From Phaeodactylibacter sp. (lineage in GTDB: Bacteria; Bacteroidota; Bacteroidia; Chitinophagales; Saprospiraceae): a stretch of DNA of 32,383 nucleotides. Where the stretch lies: NCBI RefSeq assembly GCF_022763345.1, contig NZ_JALEGS010000098.1, positions 1 through 32,383 on the forward strand, written 5' to 3'. This document shows, piece after piece, positions 30,514-32,383 of this stretch. A program made the position numbers and the translations under genes. The notes under the pieces are model-generated. The model was given only the letters and a program-made list of their open reading frames with translations, was not told the origin of the DNA and did no database searches. The stretch's first letter is position 1; every line of letters begins with the position of its first letter.

Positions 30514-31935
30514 TTATTGTTGTTCTAATTGTGCAATGCGGGCCTCGAGGGCTTCGAGCTGCGCTTTTAGTGCTTTGTTTTCCTGATCTGCGGCGATAGC
30601 GTAGAGGGTCAGTTCCTCGACTTTTTCCACCAACAGCCGCTGTGTGCTGCCGATTTCAAAGCCGCCTTTGGCTTCTATCGTTTGAGCAGGCTGAAAGCCG
30701 GGGAGGTGGCGATGGCGGTCGATGAAGTCGGCGACCTCCTTTAGCTCAGGCAGGTTGTAGCTGTTGCTAAATACATAATCCGGCCAGTTGGCTTCCAGCT
30801 TGACGGTCACTTCCTCCGCCAGTACGGAGCCGCCCACGTACAGGCGATGGTTGCCTGGGGTTGCGGTGGTGCCCACGGTCAGGGTTTGGTCGACCGTAGC
30901 GGTGTTGCTGCCCAGATGGCCCGTGACGGTTGCATTATCGGTTACGGTAAGCGCTCCGCCAATTTGAGTGATGCCACCTACCTTGAGCTGATCGCCAATG
31001 ACTCCATTATTAGCTACGCTAAGGTCTTCGCCAACGAAAGCATCGGTGCCCACTTGCAGGCCCTGCTGTATGACGGCATTCTTGGCGACATTAAGGGCTT
31101 CGTTGACCAGGGTGCGGCCGGCGATTTCCAAAAAGAAACCGGCAGCAGGGGCATCTGTACCCAGCCCGACCTGTGTGCCATCATCCCAGAGCTGACTGTC
31201 GCCAAGGCTGCTTTCTCCGGTGAACTTCGCCAGGCGGTTAGGCGTGCCGCTGATGTCTTCACTGGTCAGCATTTTGAACCAGCTTGCCGTGCCCCAGTCC
31301 GGCGCATCGCCCTGCCAGCTGCGGTGGAAAATGCCCTCTTCGGCGAAAAAGAGCTGATGGTCCAGGCTGTTGCCACCGGGGGCCAGGGTCAGCAAGCCGC
31401 CATCGGCTGCCGCCGTGACCGGAAGTACACTAAATGCGGTACTGACATGGCGCTCCAGGTAAAGTTCATCTACGTAAGTGTCAGGTGCACTGTCCATTGA
31501 GCCATTGTCATCCACATGCAGCCGCCCAAAGAAGTCGCCTGTAGTATGAGTGTGGCCGACCGTGTGCAGGTCGAACGATGGGGTAGTGGTGCCAATGCCC
31601 ACCTTTCCATTGGCAGTGACCGACATACGCGGCATCAGCTGCGGATAGCCCGTCTGAAAGCGGAGATCAGCCGCAAAGCCATCGGGCTGCACGGGGCCGG
31701 AAACGTAAGCGCGCATTTCAGCACCGGTGTAATAATCGCCGCCCGTCACCCAGCCTTGTAGCTGTACAGCGCCCAGGCTGTCGTCGTCTACAACGGGGAG
31801 TTTGCCAACGCCAAGCTGAAAGCCATTGTTTTTGGCGGCAAAAAGTGCAGGGTCATCGCCAATGATCTGTGCATTCAAAAGGGTAGTAGTGCTTCCTGCT
31901 GCAAACAGGATAGCCAGGATGATTAGTTTTCTCAT
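30514..31935 (-). CDS. Secreted tail-fibre-like protein with C-terminal chaperone-type domain
   Basis: This 473-residue protein has a signal peptide (1-23, ending LLNAQ). It contains repeated trimeric-fibre-like strands: ANGKVGIGTTTPSFDLHTVG near 110, GTQVGLGTDAPAAGFFLEI, and a run of short units (VGTDAFVGEDLSVANNGVIG, VGGITQIGGALTVTDNATV). The C-terminal WPDYVFSNSYNLPELKEVADF, HRHLPGFQPAQ and LLVEKVEELTLYAI match the Bacteroidota relative of the endosialidase-type intramolecular chaperone. A coiled coil closes the protein (ENKALKAQLEALEARIAQLEQQ), which favours trimerisation. It may form a fibre or surface layer. It is the first gene of a two-gene operon with the M43-like protease, 18 bases downstream. 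It has no T9SS sorting domain, so how it leaves the cell, if it does, is unclear. Confidence 0.85.
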   Translation of the reverse strand: MRKLIILAILFAAGSTTTLLNAQIIGDDPALFAAKNNGFQLGVGKLPVVDDDSLGAVQLQGWVTGGDYYTGAEMRAYVSGPVQPDGFAADLRFQTGYPQLMPRMSVTANGKVGIGTTTPSFDLHTVGHTHTTGDFFGRLHVDDNGSMDSAPDTYVDELYLERHVSTAFSVLPVTAAADGGLLTLAPGGNSLDHQLFFAEEGIFHRSWQGDAPDWGTASWFKMLTSEDISGTPNRLAKFTGESSLGDSQLWDDGTQVGLGTDAPAAGFFLEIAGRTLVNEALNVAKNAVIQQGLQVGTDAFVGEDLSVANNGVIGDQLKVGGITQIGGALTVTDNATVTGHLGSNTATVDQTLTVGTTATPGNHRLYVGGSVLAEEVTVKLEANWPDYVFSNSYNLPELKEVADFIDRHRHLPGFQPAQTIEAKGGFEIGSTQRLLVEKVEELTLYAIAADQENKALKAQLEALEARIAQLEQQ

Positions 31936-32154
31936 GGTTTTTTAGTGTTTTTGGTATATATTTAGTCCTTTATCACCGCTCTAAAGCAAGTGTTACGAAA
32001 TCAGTTGAATTTTTTGTCTAAATTACCTCTATACAAAACCTGTATTCATAACCTCTAAAGAACTTGTGACGATCACCGAAGGTCATGTTATAATAATGCG
32101 CGATCTAACCCCGGGACGATCCTGGCAGAACAAGTCCTATTTAAAATCCGCCCC

Positions 32155-32383
32155 ATGTTAAAGAAATACATTACCCTTTTGCTTATAGCTTTTGCTGGTT
32201 ATGGTTTAAATGCACAATGCCCGCCGGGCGATGTCATCCTTAGCTCCCAGGCGGAGGTAGATGCCTTTGTGGCTGACTATCCCAATTGTACGGAAATAGC
32301 GGGAAATATGCTAATTGGCAGCCTTACTGACAACACTGACATTATTGACATCTCTGGTCTTAGTCCTCTCACCGCCATTGAAG
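32155..32383 (+). CDS. Start of a secreted receptor-L/leucine-rich repeat protein (partial)
   Basis: The frame from the ATG at 32155 stays open to the right edge, giving 76 residues. Residues 1-20 form a signal peptide (LKKYITLLLIAFAGYGLNAQ). Then follows CPPGDVILSSQAEVDAFVADY and NCTEIAGNMLIGSLTDNTDIIDISGLSPLTAIE. The last part has the strand-repeat rhythm of receptor L domains (GNLxIGxxxxTDIxDISGLSxLTxI), found in many Bacteroidota surface proteins. The C-terminus, where a sorting domain would be expected, lies outside the window. It is divergent from the tail-fibre-like gene across a 219-base gap in which no clear Bacteroidota promoter was found. Confidence 0.8.
   Translation, partial: MLKKYITLLLIAFAGYGLNAQCPPGDVILSSQAEVDAFVADYPNCTEIAGNMLIGSLTDNTDIIDISGLSPLTAIE

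Noticed and set aside
32064..32094. TTGTGA and TATAAT resembling a sigma-70 promoter before the 32155 gene
   Set aside because: The spacer is 19 bases and Bacteroidota primary sigma factors do not use this consensus; chance match is likely.

Overview
The window looks like chromosome of a Bacteroidota member, most likely class Saprospiria (Lewinella/Phaeodactylibacter-like). The reasons are secreted proteins ending in type IX secretion (T9SS) sorting domains, Bacteroidota-type promoters (TTG, 19-20 bases, TAnnTTTG), almost no Shine-Dalgarno sites, and typical Saprospiria families: split dockerin-like repeats, tail-fibre-like proteins with a WPDYVF/HLPG C-terminal chaperone, and caspase-SUMF1 relatives. 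This placement is inferred from gene content; no marker gene was compared with a database.

Layout. 1-905: 5' part of a secreted Cys-rich repeat protein running off the left edge. 1334-2569: a membrane protein and an Hsp20 chaperone, separated by a terminator. 2713-2890: tRNA-Pro(TGG) and tRNA-Ser(GCT). 3202-4656: dnaA, with an upstream region holding a consensus DnaA box. 5134-9347: an operon for a tripartite efflux system (adaptor, MacB-type permease, TolC) that has no ATPase gene. 9355-10758: a conserved protein of unknown function. 10801-11207: a frameshifted gene consisting only of a signal peptide and a T9SS type B sorting domain. 11459-15354: two T9SS cargo genes in tandem, a dockerin/cohesin-like protein and a mosaic of five PKD and six Kazal-like modules. 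15480-18821: 3-hydroxybutyryl-CoA dehydrogenase, a membrane-anchored glucosaminidase and another T9SS cargo. 19000-25170: TRAP transporter permeases, an NRAMP-related transporter, a palindrome-rich intergenic region, a SUMF1-fold protein with a caspase remnant, and the TRAP solute-binding protein on the other strand. 25411-27701: a PA0069-type radical SAM protein and an HD-domain/Pycsar-effector fusion. 27733-31935: an alkylglycerol-monooxygenase-like enzyme, a secreted M43-like metalloprotease and a tail-fibre-like protein. 32155-end: the start of a secreted receptor-L/leucine-rich protein.

How the genes work together. Housekeeping functions (dnaA, tRNAs, Hsp20) sit beside a secreted, surface-oriented accessory set. 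The T9SS cargos must use export machinery encoded elsewhere. The three TRAP genes should form one solute importer, probably for 2-oxo acids, although they are split by unrelated genes.

Most interesting points: (i) an HD phosphohydrolase fused to a Pycsar-type transmembrane effector domain with no cyclase nearby; (ii) a SUMF1/C-type-lectin-fold protein whose C-terminus has the codon pattern of a diversity-generating-retroelement variable region and whose caspase domain is truncated; (iii) a 15-bp perfect inverted repeat covering the -7 box and start codon of the radical SAM gene; (iv) a PKD/Kazal mosaic with different predicted reactive-site residues; (v) two genes broken by what look like one-base losses in A-rich runs, which could be real decay or assembly error.
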